A stretch of DNA of 52,176 bases from JASLBX01 sp036374175 (lineage in GTDB: Bacteria; Actinomycetota; Actinomycetes; Jiangellales; Jiangellaceae), in NCBI GenBank assembly GCA_036374175.1, contig DASUUH010000107.1:1-52176 (forward strand), given 5' to 3'. The position numbers and the translations under genes were made by a program. Positions within the stretch are counted from its first letter, which is position 1. Each line of letters begins with the position of its first letter. The notes under the pieces are model-generated. The model made no database searches. It was given only the letters and a program-made list of their open reading frames with translations, and had not been told where the DNA came from. Below are positions 50,610 to 52,176 of the stretch, piece by piece.

Positions 50610-50690
50610 GCGCTAAGTAAACTACACCGTACCGTACCATGCGGCGCCCAGCGCCAGGTCGGGGTGGAAGGTGGACTGGGTACGCACGTC

Positions 50691-50750
50691 AACGAAAACG
50701 GCGGCTGACGCTGGAAGACGCCGAAAGACGTTTCCGCAGGTCAGCCGCCG
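50691..50750 (-). terminator. Rho-independent terminator of glnA1
   Basis: CGGCGGCTGA (50699-50708) and TCAGCCGCCG (50741-50750) form a 10-bp perfect stem. In the glnA1 direction it is followed by TTTTCGTT, a U-rich tract, 40 bp after the glnA1 stop. It separates glnA1 from the TetR gene. Confidence 0.85.
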
Positions 50751-50789
50751 TTATCGGGCGACTACTGACACGGGCTGAGAACCCCTGAA

Positions 50790-52176
50790 TCAGATGTCGT
50801 AATAGAGCTCGAACTCGTGGGGGTGTGGCCGGTGCTGGATGGGCAGCACTTCGTTCTCGCGCTTCCAGTCGATCCAGGTCTCAATGAGGTCCTCGGTGAA
50901 CACACCGCCCGCGGTGAGGAACTCGTGGTCGCTCTCGAGCGCGGTCAGCACCTCGGGCAGGGACGTCGGAACCTGCTGAACCTCCGCGTGCTCCTCCGGT
51001 GGCAGTTCGTACAGGTCCTTGTCGATCGGCTCCGGCGGCTCGACCTTGTTCTGGATGCCGTCGAGGCCGGCCATGAGCATCGCCGAGAACGCGATGTACG
51101 GGTTGCACGACGGATCCGGGATCCGGAACTCGATTCGCTTGGCTTTCGGATTGGTGCCGGTGATGGGGATGCGCACGCAGGCCGAGCGGTTGCGCTGGCT
51201 GTAGACCAGGTTGATCGGGGCCTCGAAGCCCGGCACCAGCCGGTGGTACGAGTTGACCGTCGGGTTGGTGAACGCAAGCAGGGCGGGCGCGTGGCGCAGC
51301 AGGCCGCCGATGTACCAGCGGGCGGTATCGGACAGCCCGGCGTAGCCCAACTCGTCGTAGAACAGCGGCTGGCCGTCCTTCCAGATGCTCTGGTGGCAGT
51401 GCATGCCGGAGCCGTTGTCGCCGAAGATCGGCTTGGGCATGAACGTGACCGTGCGGCCGGCGGCCCGTGCGGTGTTCTTGACGATGTACTTGTACTTCAT
51501 CAAGTTGTCGGCCTGCTTGAGCAGCGTGTCGAACCTGATGTCGATCTCGGCCTGGCCCGCGGTGCCGACCTCATGGTGCTGCATCTCGACGTCGATTCCG
51601 ACCTCGACAAGTCTCTTCAGCATCTCCGAGCGCAGGTCGGTCAGGTGGTCCATCGGCGGCACCGGGAAGTACCCCTGCTTGTAGCGCGGCTTGTAGCCGA
51701 GGTTGCCGCCCTCCTCGACGCGGCCGGTGTTCCACGCGGCCTCGACCGAGTCGATGTAGTAGTAGCCCGACCGCTGGTTGGTCTCGAACCGAACGTCGTC
51801 GAAGATGTAGAACTCTGCCTCCGGGCCGAAGTAGGCGGTGTCACCGATCCCGGTGCTCTTCAGGTATGCCTCGGCCTTGGCCGCGATGTTGCGCGGGTCG
51901 CGGGAGTACGGCTCGTCCGTGAACGGGTCGACGATGAAGAAGTTGATGACCAGTGTCTTGTGCTGGCGGAAGATGTCGAGGTAGGCGCTCGTCGGGTCGG
52001 CGATGAGCTTCATGTCCGACTCGTGGATCGCCTGGAAGCCCCGGATCGACGACCCGTCGAACATCAGCCCTTCGGCGAGGGTGTCAGCAGTGAACGTCCC
52101 TGCCGGAACGGTGAAGTGCTGCATGATGCCCGGAAGGTCACAGAATCGGACGTCGATGAACTCGACGCCCTCGTCC
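50790..52176 (-). CDS. glnA1: Glutamine synthetase type I, 5' end beyond window
   Basis: The main ammonium-assimilating glutamine synthetase. The frame is open to the right edge (upstream of MQHFTVPAG it reads DEGVEFIDVRFCDLPGI), so roughly the first 15-20 residues are outside. Signatures are GLMFDGSSIRGF, GPEAEFYIFDDV, MQHHEVGTAGQAEIDIRF, FMPKPIFGDNGSGMHCHQSIW and SACVRIPITG. The adenylylation loop DKDLYELPPEE with its Tyr is intact, so it should be controlled by GlnE, encoded 7.7 kb away in this window. It ends with ELYYDI, followed by a clear terminator. Confidence 0.96.
   Translation of the reverse strand, partial: DEGVEFIDVRFCDLPGIMQHFTVPAGTFTADTLAEGLMFDGSSIRGFQAIHESDMKLIADPTSAYLDIFRQHKTLVINFFIVDPFTDEPYSRDPRNIAAKAEAYLKSTGIGDTAYFGPEAEFYIFDDVRFETNQRSGYYYIDSVEAAWNTGRVEEGGNLGYKPRYKQGYFPVPPMDHLTDLRSEMLKRLVEVGIDVEMQHHEVGTAGQAEIDIRFDTLLKQADNLMKYKYIVKNTARAAGRTVTFMPKPIFGDNGSGMHCHQSIWKDGQPLFYDELGYAGLSDTARWYIGGLLRHAPALLAFTNPTVNSYHRLVPGFEAPINLVYSQRNRSACVRIPITGTNPKAKRIEFRIPDPSCNPYIAFSAMLMAGLDGIQNKVEPPEPIDKDLYELPPEEHAEVQQVPTSLPEVLTALESDHEFLTAGGVFTEDLIETWIDWKRENEVLPIQHRPHPHEFELYYDI

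Noticed and set aside
50615..50640. Repeated ACGGT elements before the TetR gene as a defined operator
   Set aside because: The repeats are suggestive, but no clean dyad could be drawn, so they are only mentioned in the gene entry.

Overview
The window is about 52 kb of dense, high-GC (roughly two-thirds G+C) DNA that reads as a chromosomal segment of an actinobacterium (Actinomycetota). The evidence is gene content and order. glnA1, glnE, glnA2 and panB lie close together, as in mycobacteria. So do glpD, a TetR gene and an AGPS-like oxidase. There are also BTAD/NB-ARC regulators, a mycobacterial-type SOS box, a DosS-type sensor and many apparently leaderless genes (a TANNNT-like -10 about 7 nt before the start codon). 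I cannot assign an order or genus. No tRNA, rRNA operon, IS element, prophage or CRISPR array was seen; the only RNA gene recognised is RNase P RNA.

Layout. 1-2.1 kb: an OmpR-type response regulator and a histidine kinase that runs off the left edge. 2.2-5.6 kb: tryptophanase, then a three-gene membrane cluster built around a b6-type cytochrome b. 5.6-9.4 kb: glpD, a TetR regulator and a divergent AGPS-like FAD oxidase. 9.4-13.4 kb: two divergent secreted LVIVD-type proteins, one carrying a PA domain. 13.6-14.8 kb: a MauE plus DsbA-like thiol pair. 14.8-16.8 kb: a racemase, a membrane protein and a TetR gene that share an operator-like motif.

16.8-25.6 kb: a dormancy-like (DosR-type) redox island. 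It holds two PPOX-type flavin proteins, an AhpD-like protein, PEP synthase, a double DoxX protein, a CBS-BON protein and a full-length DosS/DosT-like haem-GAF kinase with no response regulator beside it. GGG-N8-CCC boxes resembling the mycobacterial DosR site lie between these genes. In three genes the box starts exactly 36 bp upstream of the start codon.

25.8-31.9 kb: an exporter, a methyltransferase, RNase P RNA (with 32-bp repeats nearby), a DUF3052 protein, a CbiX-like chelatase, methionine aminopeptidase, panB and an aquaporin. 31.9-43.1 kb: NAD synthetase, a LuxR/NB-ARC regulator, glnA2, a class I glutamine amidotransferase, crcB-DUF190-crcB and glnE. 43.1-46.7 kb: a candidate signalling cassette consisting of a transthyretin-like protein, an AfsR-like BTAD/NB-ARC/TPR regulator, and a 52-residue exported peptide whose mature part is three TNKWD repeats. 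46.7-52.2 kb: a decayed DUF222/HNH (13E12) gene that still has a perfect SOS box, a MarR/MFS efflux pair with an elaborate operator, DUF1905 and DUF4287 genes, a TetR gene, and glnA1, which runs off the right edge.

The two observations most worth following up are the DosR-like regulon with fixed promoter geometry and the AfsR-like/TNKWD peptide cassette.
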